A stretch of DNA of 16,818 nt from an uncultured Coriobacteriales bacterium (lineage in GTDB: Bacteria; Actinomycetota; Coriobacteriia; Coriobacteriales; Atopobiaceae). The position numbers and the translations under genes are program-made. The stretch's first letter is position 1. Each line of letters starts with the position of its first letter. The stretch spans positions 1 through 16,818 of the forward strand of contig CAMNAH010000003.1 in the NCBI GenBank assembly GCA_946530775.1. The letters are read 5' to 3'. This document shows, piece by piece, positions 1 through 6,351 of the stretch. The notes under the pieces are model-generated. The model had not been told where the DNA came from. It saw nothing but the letters and a program-made list of their open reading frames with translations, and ran no database searches.

Positions 1-214
<214 letters not shown>

Positions 215-219
215 CTAGA

Positions 220-513
220 TTAAGCCTCGATGATGGCGTAGATGTCGTCGGCACGAAGGAGCAGGTACTCCTGGCCGTCAACCTTGACCTCGTTGCCGCC
301 GAACTTGCCGTAGTAGACCTGGTCGCCGGGCTTGACGTCGAGCGGGATGCGCGCGCCAAGAGTCTCGTTGTACTTGCCGGCGCCGACGGCGATGACCTCG
401 CCCTGCTGCGGCTTCTCCTGAGCACCGGAAGAGATATAGAGGCCCGAAGAGGTCTTCTCCTCTTTGGGTGCAGGCTTGACCAGAACGCGATCGCCCAGCG
501 GTTTGAGAGTCAT
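220..513 (-). CDS. groES: Co-chaperonin GroES
   Basis: The 10-kDa lid of the GroEL chaperonin; heptamers cap the folding chamber. The predicted protein is 97 residues, the normal length. It opens with MTLKPLGDRVLVKP, has a mobile GroEL-contacting loop (SSGLYISSGAQEKPQ, about residues 22-36), and ends with the typical EYLLLRADDIYAIIE strand. The reading frame is open further upstream, to 534. The ATG at 513 is chosen because a strong AAAGGAGG site lies just ahead of it (521-528) and it matches the family's N-terminus. It leads the groES-groEL operon. A candidate promoter sits at 600-630. I see neither the CIRCE operator (HrcA) nor the HAIR operator (HspR) upstream. Confidence 0.98.
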   Translation of the reverse strand: MTLKPLGDRVLVKPAPKEEKTSSGLYISSGAQEKPQQGEVIAVGAGKYNETLGARIPLDVKPGDQVYYGKFGGNEVKVDGQEYLLLRADDIYAIIEA

Positions 514-537
514 GGTGATTCCTCCTTTTAGCATGCA

Positions 538-559
538 ATGCCCGCCAGCGTGCGGGCAT
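538..559 (-). repeat. Hairpin in the groES leader, just upstream of the ribosome-binding site
   Basis: Perfect 8-bp arms ATGCCCGC (538-545) and GCGGGCAT (552-559) surround a 6-nt loop. In the transcript this hairpin ends about 10 nt before the AAAGGAGG site, so it does not itself hide that site. A related perfect palindrome, CCCGCATGCGGG, lies at 586-597, and a third CCCGC/GCGGG pair lies at 706-718. They could be operators or RNA structure. In GC-rich DNA a chance origin remains possible. Confidence 0.45.
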
Positions 560-599
560 CACTCAATCCAACGTTACGTATCTTACCCGCATGCGGGCG

Positions 600-630
600 A
601 TAATTACAGTCGGAGCGAAAAATCTCACAA
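600..630 (-). promoter_or_regulatory. Candidate promoter of groES-groEL
   Basis: Read on the minus strand, TTGTGA (625-630) is a possible -35. A TGTAAT hexamer (603-608) lies 16 bp downstream, with TAATTA as an overlapping alternative -10. Transcription would start near 595, inside or just before the CCCGCATGCGGG palindrome, giving a leader of roughly 80 nt. The matches are moderate and no other convincing promoter was seen in the 330-bp gap. Confidence 0.4.
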
Positions 631-718
631 ACTGGCACTTAGATTTTCGGATAGCAGCGCACTGAAGCGGATACGCGGCGAGAGCGGCGGCGGTTCGGGA
701 GGCGTCCCGCCCTGCGGG

Positions 719-821
719 TGCACCGTTCGCGATCGGTGTACTCCGTTCGTGAACGGAGTAGGAATTGGCGATAAATACCTGTACCGTTCGCGATCGGTGT
801 ACTCCGTTCGTGAACGGTACA
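719..821. repeat. Palindrome array, copy A: four 22-bp palindromes as two dimers
   Basis: Four 22-bp palindromes built on the core CCGTTCGNGAACGG with TAC/GTA-type flanks lie at 719-740, 739-760, 780-801 and 800-821. Members of a pair overlap by exactly 2 bp, giving two 42-bp dimers separated by a 19-bp spacer (761-779). The second palindrome is perfect (10-bp arms, 2-bp centre); the first and third carry one mismatch in the core. A 35-nt stretch is identical between the dimers (722-756 and 783-817). The centres fall 20, 41 and 20 bp apart, close to whole helical turns. It starts 24 bp beyond the nadE stop. A second copy with the same geometry lies at 2976-3078. Confidence 0.9.
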
Positions 822-845
822 GCTGCCTGACTATCACTAAAGCGG

Positions 846-2774
846 TTACAGCTCCTCGAGCTCCGCAAGCCAGAGCGCCGAGACGGCGTCCGAAGGCATG
901 TGCAGGCCCGCGCGCGGAGAGACGCCCACCGAGCCCACCGCGGGGCCGTCGGGCGAGCAGCTGCGCTTGAACTGCTGCGAGAAGAACCTGCGGTAGAACA
1001 CCTTGAGCCACTTGAGGATGGTCGCATCGTCGTAGGTATCGCCAAGCGCGGCGCAGGCCAGGCGATAGACCTTGCCCGGCGCGAATCCGCGGCGCAGCAC
1101 CTGGTAGATGAAGAAGTCATGCAGCTCGTAGGGACCCACCAGGTCCTCGGTCTTCTGCGCGATGGTGCCGTCGGCCTCGGCGGGCAGCAGCTCCGGCGAG
1201 ACGGGCGTGTCGAGCACGTCGTAGAGCACCGCAGCCTCGGTCTCGTCTCCGCAGGTATCGGCCACGTAGCGCACGAGATGGCGCACGAGCGTCTTGGGGA
1301 TGGCGGCGTTCACGCCGTACATGCTCATGTGGTCGCCGTTGTAGGTGGCCCAACCCAGCGCGAGCTCCGAGAGGTCGCCGGTACCCACCACGAGGCCGCC
1401 CTCCTGGTTGGAGAGGTCCATGAGGATCTGCGTGCGCTCGCGCGCCTGCGCGTTCTCGTAGGTGGCGTCGTGGTCGGTCTCGTCATGGTCGATGTCATAG
1501 AAGTGCTGGCGCACCGAGTCGGCAATCGAGATCTCGCGCAGCTCCGCTCCCGCGGCATGCGCGAGCGAGCAGGCGTTGTTGTAGGTGCGGCCCGTGGTGC
1601 CGAAGCCGGGCATGGTGACGGCGATGATGCCCGCGCGGTCGAGACCGAGCAGGTCGAAGGCGCGCGTGGTCACGAGCAGGGCGAGCGTGGAGTCGAGGCC
1701 GCCCGAGAGACCGATGAGCGCGCGCGTGGAGCGGGTGTGCTGGAGGCGCTTGGCGAGCGCATGCGCCTGGATGGCGAAGATCTCCTCGCAGCGGGCCTGG
1801 CGGTCGGTATCGTCGTCGGGCACGAAGGGATGCGCGTCGATGGCACGCGTGAGCTTGGTCTCGGAGATGCCCAGCGAGAAGACCGTGCGTGTATAGCCGT
1901 CGAGCTCGGGCATGGCGGCCGTCTCGAAGGTGGAGATGCGGCGGCGCTCGGCCGCGATGGCATCGACGTCGATCTCGGTGGCGGCGATGCCAGAGCCGAA
2001 GGGCTCTGCCTCGGCGAGCATCCTGCCGCACTCGAAGACCATGTCGTGGCCGGCGAAGACGCCGTCGGTGGTGGACTCGCCCGTGCCCGCATCGGCGAGC
2101 ATGATGGCGCAGGCAAGGCGGTTGCTCTCGGTGGAGAGCAGCACGCGCCTGCGGTCGGCCCTGCCCACGAGCGCGCATGAGGCCGAGAGGCTCACGATGA
2201 GCGTGGCGCCCGCGGCGGCGTGGAGCAGCGACGGGCTGGCAGCAGCCATGGTGTCCTCGCCTATCTCGGCGGCAATCACGAGGCTGTCGAGCGAGTCGCA
2301 GGCGAAGAGCTGGCTCGCACCGAAGGGGATGTCGTCGAAGCCGGCGAGGTTGATCGTCGTGACGTCGCCCTGGCCGGCGCAGAAGTAGCGCCCGTCGGAC
2401 ATCTCGTTGTAGGTGGGGATGAGGGTTGCGGGCACGACGCCGAGGATCTCGCCGCCGCAGATGGCGACCGCGCAGTTGTAGAGCTTGCCGTTCACGCGGA
2501 TGGGCGCGCCCGCGAAGATGATGGCGTCGAGCTCGGCGGTCTGCTCCACGAGGTAGGCGAGGCCGTCGTCGACGGCGTTGAGCAGCGCATCCTGATAGAA
2601 GAGGTCGCCGCAGGTGGCGCCCGTGAGGCACAGCTCGGGCAGGACCACGACCTTGGCGCCGTGCTTCTCGACGGCATCCGTCGCGGCCTTGATGCACGAC
2701 TCGACGTTGAACTCGACGTCCGCGACCTTGACCTCGGGCGTGACGGCAGCTACGGAAACGAACCCATCCCTCAT
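846..2774 (-). CDS. nadE: NAD+ synthetase, long two-domain form with degenerate glutaminase domain
   Basis: Catalyses the last step of NAD+ synthesis, amidating nicotinic acid adenine dinucleotide with ATP. The protein is 642 residues, the usual length of the glutamine-dependent form: an N-terminal nitrilase-type glutaminase domain (about 1-280) and a C-terminal synthetase domain with the ATP-pyrophosphatase loop SGGLDS (357-362) and the conserved VVGTGDLSELALGWATYNGDH stretch. The start at 2774 has an AAGGAGG site five bases ahead. Oddly, of the glutaminase triad only Glu47 (VVLPELCLTG) survives. The usual Lys after VVP is Ala116, and the Cys of the EICEDLW motif is Gly172 (EIGEDTM). By family knowledge, glutamine hydrolysis should be lost; free ammonia use is an inference. 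It is monocistronic or loosely linked to its neighbours. Confidence 0.95.
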   Translation of the reverse strand: MRDGFVSVAAVTPEVKVADVEFNVESCIKAATDAVEKHGAKVVVLPELCLTGATCGDLFYQDALLNAVDDGLAYLVEQTAELDAIIFAGAPIRVNGKLYNCAVAICGGEILGVVPATLIPTYNEMSDGRYFCAGQGDVTTINLAGFDDIPFGASQLFACDSLDSLVIAAEIGEDTMAAASPSLLHAAAGATLIVSLSASCALVGRADRRRVLLSTESNRLACAIMLADAGTGESTTDGVFAGHDMVFECGRMLAEAEPFGSGIAATEIDVDAIAAERRRISTFETAAMPELDGYTRTVFSLGISETKLTRAIDAHPFVPDDDTDRQARCEEIFAIQAHALAKRLQHTRSTRALIGLSGGLDSTLALLVTTRAFDLLGLDRAGIIAVTMPGFGTTGRTYNNACSLAHAAGAELREISIADSVRQHFYDIDHDETDHDATYENAQARERTQILMDLSNQEGGLVVGTGDLSELALGWATYNGDHMSMYGVNAAIPKTLVRHLVRYVADTCGDETEAAVLYDVLDTPVSPELLPAEADGTIAQKTEDLVGPYELHDFFIYQVLRRGFAPGKVYRLACAALGDTYDDATILKWLKVFYRRFFSQQFKRSCSPDGPAVGSVGVSPRAGLHMPSDAVSALWLAELEEL

Positions 2775-2806
2775 GATGGCCTCCTTAAGTGGCGTATCTG
2801 CCTGCA

Positions 2807-2812
2807 ATTATA
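2807..2812 (-). promoter_or_regulatory. Candidate -10 box of the nadE promoter
   Basis: A perfect TATAAT on the minus strand lies 33 bp upstream of the nadE ATG, giving a short leader with the AAGGAGG site. No good -35 hexamer is visible at 16-18 bp spacing, so either the promoter is weak or it is activator-dependent. Confidence 0.5.
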
Positions 2813-2975
2813 CGGCCTGCGAGGTTACGTGCGCGTTACTCCCAGGTTGACATCGCGAGCGGTGCCATGCATGTGGAGACGGTCCGATGGCTGGACAAAG
2901 GGCACGATCGCCTGGATTTCTCGTCTCACGGCGGGTTTTCTGCCCCGCGAGATGAATCCGGACCCAAGCGCACTG

Positions 2976-3078
2976 TGTACCGTTCGCGAACGGAGTACAC
3001 CTTTCGTGAACGGGGTAGATTTTGGAGCCTGAAAACTACTCCGTTTGCGAACGGAGTACTCCGATTACAAACGGAGCA
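2976..3078. repeat. Palindrome array, copy B: four 22-bp palindromes as two dimers
   Basis: Same architecture as the array at 719-821. The 22-bp units lie at 2976-2997, 2996-3017, 3037-3058 and 3057-3078, with 2-bp overlaps inside each pair and a 19-bp spacer (3018-3036). The first unit contains a perfect CCGTTCGCGAACGG. The third has one mismatch. The second and fourth are worn (CCTTTCGTGAACGG and CCGATTACAAACGG). The spacer differs from that of copy A at about half its positions, so length and phasing are kept better than sequence. It starts 39 bp beyond the stop of the TsaB-RimI-TsaD gene and lies about 160 bp upstream of the nadE -10 box. Confidence 0.9.
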
Positions 3079-3117
3079 GGTCGGCTGGAAGCAGGAAGCC
3101 TCTCTCCCTTGCCAGAT

Positions 3118-5538
3118 CTAGTCGCGCACCGACCAGGTGCCAAGCGGCGCGTTGGGCGTCGCGTCGATGGAGAGGTCCACGAAGTTGCCCGCCTTGTAGG
3201 AGCGCAGCGCCACGAGCGCGATCATGGCCGCGTTGTCGCCGCACACCGAGAAGGGCGGCACGGTCACGCGCACCCCGCGCTTGCCGAACGCCTCCATGTA
3301 GGCCGCGCGCAGCGCCGGATTGGCTGCCACGCCGCCGCCCACGCAGAAGTCGGACACGCCGAGCTCCTCCACAGCCGTCACGGCCTTGGAAACCTGCACG
3401 TCCACGACGGCAGCCTGGAAGCTCGCGGCAAGGTCGGGCAGGTTGATGGGCCTGCCGGCGCGGTTCTCGCCCTCGATGTAGGTGATGACCGCGGTCTTGA
3501 GGCCCGAGAGCGAGAAGCGGTAATCGTGGCTGTGCATCATCGCGCGCGGGAACGGGATGGCGCGCGGGTTGCCCTGCGCGGCGAGCTTGGAAATGACGGG
3601 CCCGCCGGGATACCCCAGTCCGAGCGCCTTGGCCACCTTGTCGAAGGCCTCCCCCACCGCATCGTCGATGGTGGTGCCGAGAATCTCGTAGTCGCCCCAC
3701 GCGCGCACGTGCACGAGCATGGTGTTGCCACCCGAGACGAGGCTCGCCACGAAGGGCGGCTCCAGATCGGGAGTCTCGAAGAGGTTCGCGAAGAGGTGCC
3801 CCTCGAGGTGGTTCACCGCGATGAGCGGAAGCCCGGTCGCGGCGCACAGGCCCTTGGCGAAGGCCACGCCCACCACGAGCGCACCCACGAGGCCGGGACC
3901 TGCGGTAACGGCGACGGCAGAGAGGTCTGCCGGCGTGAGCGTATCGCACCCGAGCTCCTCGCCGGCCTTCTGGAGCGCCTCCTCGAACACGCCCACGATG
4001 GCCTCGGTGTGCTTGCGCGACGCGATCTCGGGAACCACGCCGCCAAAGCGCGCATGGAAGTCGATCTGGGTGGCGACGATGCTCGAGAGCACGCGGCCGC
4101 CCGCGTCGACCACGGCGATGGCCGTCTCGTCGCAGGAGGACTCGATGGCGAGGATCAGATCTCCCGCTTCTGCGATCTTGGCCTGCGCCTCAGCGCTGCG
4201 CGGGGCAGCCTCGATGGGCCAGGGGCGGATGGAAGCGGCAGGCTCGGGAAGCTCCCCATCGCTCACTGTGAGCAGCGGAAGCTGCGCCGCCATGATAAGG
4301 GCATCGTGGCCCTGGCCGTAGTAGTTGGGGCGCCTTCCCGTCTGCGCGAAGCCGAGCTTCTCATAGAGCGCGCGGGCGGGGGCGTTGTCCACATCGACCT
4401 CGAGCGAGGCCGTCTGGGCGTTGAGCATCTGGGCATCGTAGGTGAGACGTGCGAGCAGGCGCGTCGCGATGCCCTCGCGACGGCGGGCGTCGGACACGAC
4501 CACGTCGGCGATCTCGAAATCGTCGCCCGCGAGCACGCCGCCCGCGAAGCCGATGATCTCGCCACGGTCGTGCGCGACCCACCAGCTGCGACCGGGCTGC
4601 GAGAGCTCGTCCTCGAACATCTGGCGCGACCAGGCCACGTGCGGCGCATTGCTGAACGCGCCAGCCTCGAGGGCAGCAACCTGCTCGGCATCGTTGAGCG
4701 ACATGGGACGCAGCTGCAGGCTGATGCCCGCAAGCTCCTCGGCGACGCCCGAGCTCTTCACGAACCCGGATTTGCCGAGGCCCAGACGCTGGCGCTCGTT
4801 CTCCTCGGCGTCGGAGAGGCGCGTGTAGACGGGCAGCACGAGCGCGGGATCGCCCGTCTCGGCGGCATCATAGCGATCGGGAGCGGCGGCCGCGCGCAGC
4901 AGCGCCTCGCCCGTGGGATGCCAGAGCGATTCATCGAGGTAGCGCGCGAAGCCCGCCGCCTCGAACTTGGCGCGGTGGCGCTTGAGGCCATCGCCCGTGA
5001 GCACGAGCTCGTCCTTGTCGGGACGCTCCGCCCACGCCGTCGCGCAGGCCTCGGCCTTCTCGACACGCTCCTGCCCGAAGGTACGGTGCGGGCCCTCGTC
5101 ATCGAGCACGTAGATGCCCGGATAGACCTCGCCGCGCATGGCGTCGTCGGCCACCGCGAGCTTGCCGCGCGTGCCCGCAAGCCACGCGCGCCACGCGACG
5201 GCATCGAGCGTGGAGGTGCCATGGAGCATGCAGCCCAGACCGCAGGCGATGCCCTTGGCCGTCGCGATGCCGATGCGCACGCCCGTGAACGAGCCGGGTC
5301 CGCGGCCCACGAGCACCGCGTCCACGTCAGCCATGGTCATGCCAGCCTGCTCGAGCGTCTCGAGGATTGTTGACGTGAGCTCCACGTTGGACTGCCTACG
5401 GCAGAGATGGTCGCCCGCTGCGAGTATGCGCACCTCGGCGCTCCCCTCGCCCGGCGTCCACGCGGCGAGCGCGCAGGCGAGCATATCGGTCGAGGTATCG
5501 AACGCGATGACGGTATAGGAGCTCTTCAAGACGACCAT
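3118..5538 (-). CDS. tsaD: Fused TsaB-RimI-TsaD: tRNA threonylcarbamoyladenosine synthesis plus N-acetyltransferase
   Basis: One 806-residue protein holding three enzymes that are usually separate. Residues 1-245 are TsaB-like (IAFDTST; GRGPGSFTGVRIG at 79-90). Residues 270-425 are a RimI-type GNAT N-acetyltransferase (acetyl-CoA loop RRREGIATRLL around 352; DNAPARALYEKLGF). Residues 460-806 are TsaD (SSCDETA; metal ligands His577 and His581 in NHLEGH; GGGVAANPALR; Asp768 in CGDNAAMIA). TsaD with TsaB transfers the threonylcarbamoyl group to A37 of ANN-reading tRNAs; RimI acetylates ribosomal protein S18 in Escherichia coli. All key motifs look intact. The frame opens at a GTG (5565). The ATG at 5538 with AAGGA just upstream is preferred, though spacing is short and a TTG at 5529 is possible. 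The partner tsaE is at 7512-7985. Confidence 0.95.
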   Translation of the reverse strand: MVVLKSSYTVIAFDTSTDMLACALAAWTPGEGSAEVRILAAGDHLCRRQSNVELTSTILETLEQAGMTMADVDAVLVGRGPGSFTGVRIGIATAKGIACGLGCMLHGTSTLDAVAWRAWLAGTRGKLAVADDAMRGEVYPGIYVLDDEGPHRTFGQERVEKAEACATAWAERPDKDELVLTGDGLKRHRAKFEAAGFARYLDESLWHPTGEALLRAAAAPDRYDAAETGDPALVLPVYTRLSDAEENERQRLGLGKSGFVKSSGVAEELAGISLQLRPMSLNDAEQVAALEAGAFSNAPHVAWSRQMFEDELSQPGRSWWVAHDRGEIIGFAGGVLAGDDFEIADVVVSDARRREGIATRLLARLTYDAQMLNAQTASLEVDVDNAPARALYEKLGFAQTGRRPNYYGQGHDALIMAAQLPLLTVSDGELPEPAASIRPWPIEAAPRSAEAQAKIAEAGDLILAIESSCDETAIAVVDAGGRVLSSIVATQIDFHARFGGVVPEIASRKHTEAIVGVFEEALQKAGEELGCDTLTPADLSAVAVTAGPGLVGALVVGVAFAKGLCAATGLPLIAVNHLEGHLFANLFETPDLEPPFVASLVSGGNTMLVHVRAWGDYEILGTTIDDAVGEAFDKVAKALGLGYPGGPVISKLAAQGNPRAIPFPRAMMHSHDYRFSLSGLKTAVITYIEGENRAGRPINLPDLAASFQAAVVDVQVSKAVTAVEELGVSDFCVGGGVAANPALRAAYMEAFGKRGVRVTVPPFSVCGDNAAMIALVALRSYKAGNFVDLSIDATPNAPLGTWSVRD

Positions 5539-5732
5539 CCATCCTTGATGTGGGAAAACGTGCACAGATAGTGTAGCCTGTAACGCCGCTGAGCGCGCCT
5601 TTTCCAGAATTCTTTATATACAATTGCCGCTTTTGAACACGTGGATCCATTTTCCCCAAATTTATCTTGTGCGCGATTTAATTTTGTGCTATATATTTAC
5701 TTGTACGCAAGCATACCGAGAAAGGACCATCC
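5539..5732. promoter_or_regulatory. Divergent intergenic region, AT-rich
   Basis: 194 bp between two diverging genes, with a clearly AT-rich stretch (about 5600-5710) in an otherwise GC-rich window. Minus-strand candidates for the t6A gene are a TATATAAA box (within 5611-5620) and a weaker TACACT (5569-5574); neither has a good -35. The plus-strand promoter is listed separately. Confidence 0.4.
5667..5695 (+). promoter_or_regulatory. Candidate extended -10 promoter of the peroxidase gene
   Basis: TTGTGC (5667-5672) is followed 17 bp later by TATATA (5690-5695), preceded by TG one base upstream (5687-5688), an extended -10 arrangement. The start would be near 5702, giving a leader of about 30 nt that contains the GAAAGGA ribosome-binding site. 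Confidence 0.5.
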
Positions 5733-6275
5733 ATGAACGTCTTCGATTTCACGGTCACCGCCAAGGACGGCACCCCCGTCAGCCTTGCTGCCTATGAGGG
5801 CAAGGTCCTGCTCGTCGTCAACACCGCCACCGGCTGCGGCTTCACGCCCCAGTACGAGGACCTCGAGCGCATCTACGCCGCCTACCGCGAGCAGGGCTTC
5901 GAGGTGCTCGACTTCCCGTGCAACCAGTTCGCCGGCCAGGCCCCCGAGTCCGACGAGGAGATCACCCAGTTCTGCACCCTCAAGTTCGGCACCGAGTTCC
6001 CGCAGTTCAAGAAGATCGACGTCAACGGCGAGACGGCCGATCCCCTCTTCGCCGCCATGGCCGCCGAGAAGCCCTTCGAGGGCTTCGGCAAGGGCCTCAA
6101 GGCCATGGCGCTCAACAAGTTCGCCGCTATGAACAACAAGCAGTACGGCGATAAGTGCCATGTGGGCTGGAACTTCACCAAGTTCCTCTTCAACCGCCAG
6201 GGCGAGCTCGTGGCGCGCTTCGAGCCCACGGTCGACATGGCCGAGGTCGAGAAGGCTGTTGCAGCCCTTCTCTAA
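5733..6275 (+). CDS. Glutathione peroxidase family protein (cysteine type)
   Basis: A cytoplasmic thiol peroxidase of the GPx family, reducing hydrogen peroxide or organic hydroperoxides. The 180 residues are the usual bacterial length. The active-site tetrad is visible: Cys35 (NTATGCGFTPQY), Gln69 (FPCNQFAGQ), Trp146 and Asn147 (VGWNFTKFL). The peroxidatic residue is an ordinary Cys codon, not selenocysteine. Cys81 (QFCTLKFG) sits where thioredoxin-dependent members keep their resolving cysteine, so thioredoxin rather than glutathione is the likely reductant; that is an inference. The ATG at 5733 has GAAAGGA upstream and a plausible promoter. The next gene, a cation transporter, follows after 76 bp on the same strand. 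Both stand opposite to all neighbouring genes. Confidence 0.93.
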   Translation: MNVFDFTVTAKDGTPVSLAAYEGKVLLVVNTATGCGFTPQYEDLERIYAAYREQGFEVLDFPCNQFAGQAPESDEEITQFCTLKFGTEFPQFKKIDVNGETADPLFAAMAAEKPFEGFGKGLKAMALNKFAAMNNKQYGDKCHVGWNFTKFLFNRQGELVARFEPTVDMAEVEKAVAALL

Positions 6276-6300
6276 GCGCTATCATCAAGAAGCACGAACT

Positions 6301-6330
6301 TGCCGCCCGGGATGCTTTTCTCGGGCGGCA
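6301..6330 (+). repeat. Hairpin between the peroxidase and transporter genes
   Basis: Perfect 9-bp arms TGCCGCCCG (6301-6309) and CGGGCGGCA (6322-6330) surround a 12-nt loop. No T-run follows, so it is not a classical intrinsic terminator. It lies 25 bp after the peroxidase stop and ends 6 bp before the GCAGGAGG site of the transporter. It could slow read-through or protect the upstream message. Confidence 0.5.
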
Positions 6331-6351
6331 CTTATAGCAGGAGGCATCACC

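Larger units (their letters stand above)
514..845. other. Intergenic region between nadE and groES, no gene
   Basis: 332 bp with no credible coding sequence; open frames crossing it lack ribosome-binding sites and family resemblance. From groES outward it holds the GCGGGCAT hairpin (538-559), the CCCGCATGCGGG palindrome (586-597), the candidate promoter (600-630), a third CCCGC/GCGGG pair (706-718) and a 103-bp palindrome array (719-821). The 24 bp between that array and the nadE stop show no T-rich intrinsic terminator. Confidence 0.7.
2775..3117. other. Intergenic region between the TsaB-RimI-TsaD gene and nadE, no gene
   Basis: 343 bp without a credible gene. It contains the nadE ribosome-binding site and -10 box at its left end, about 160 bp with nothing recognised (2813-2975), the second palindrome array (2976-3078) and 39 bp running up to the stop of the fused t6A gene. 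On the minus strand the palindrome at 3037-3058 is followed by GTTTTC, which makes it a possible weak terminator for the upstream gene. Confidence 0.65.

Noticed and set aside
719..821. CRISPR array
   Set aside because: The units are palindromes overlapping by 2 bp, the only spacer is 19 bp, and there are no multiple unique spacers or cas genes.
2847..2852. A perfect TTGACA on the plus strand as a promoter -35
   Set aside because: No -10 follows at the right spacing and no plus-strand gene lies downstream.
719..3078. LexA/SOS boxes
   Set aside because: The palindromes read GTTC-NN-GAAC, with half-sites in the opposite order and spacing from the GAAC-N4-GTTC boxes of Gram-positive LexA, and they do not sit on SOS gene promoters.
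3022..5373. A 783-codon open frame on the plus strand opposite the TsaB-RimI-TsaD gene
   Set aside because: It is a frame shadow of a GC-rich gene: the translation is rich in His, Arg, Gly and Ala with no family resemblance and no ribosome-binding site. Similar long plus-strand shadows lie opposite alr/udg (8006-9850), nnr (9870-11453) and glmS (11908-14082).
5539..5565. GTG start at 5565 for the fused t6A gene
   Set aside because: It would add nine residues outside the TsaB domain and has no ribosome-binding site; the ATG at 5538 fits better.
5733..6275. Selenocysteine in the glutathione peroxidase
   Set aside because: The active-site codon is an ordinary TGC for Cys35; there is no in-frame TGA.
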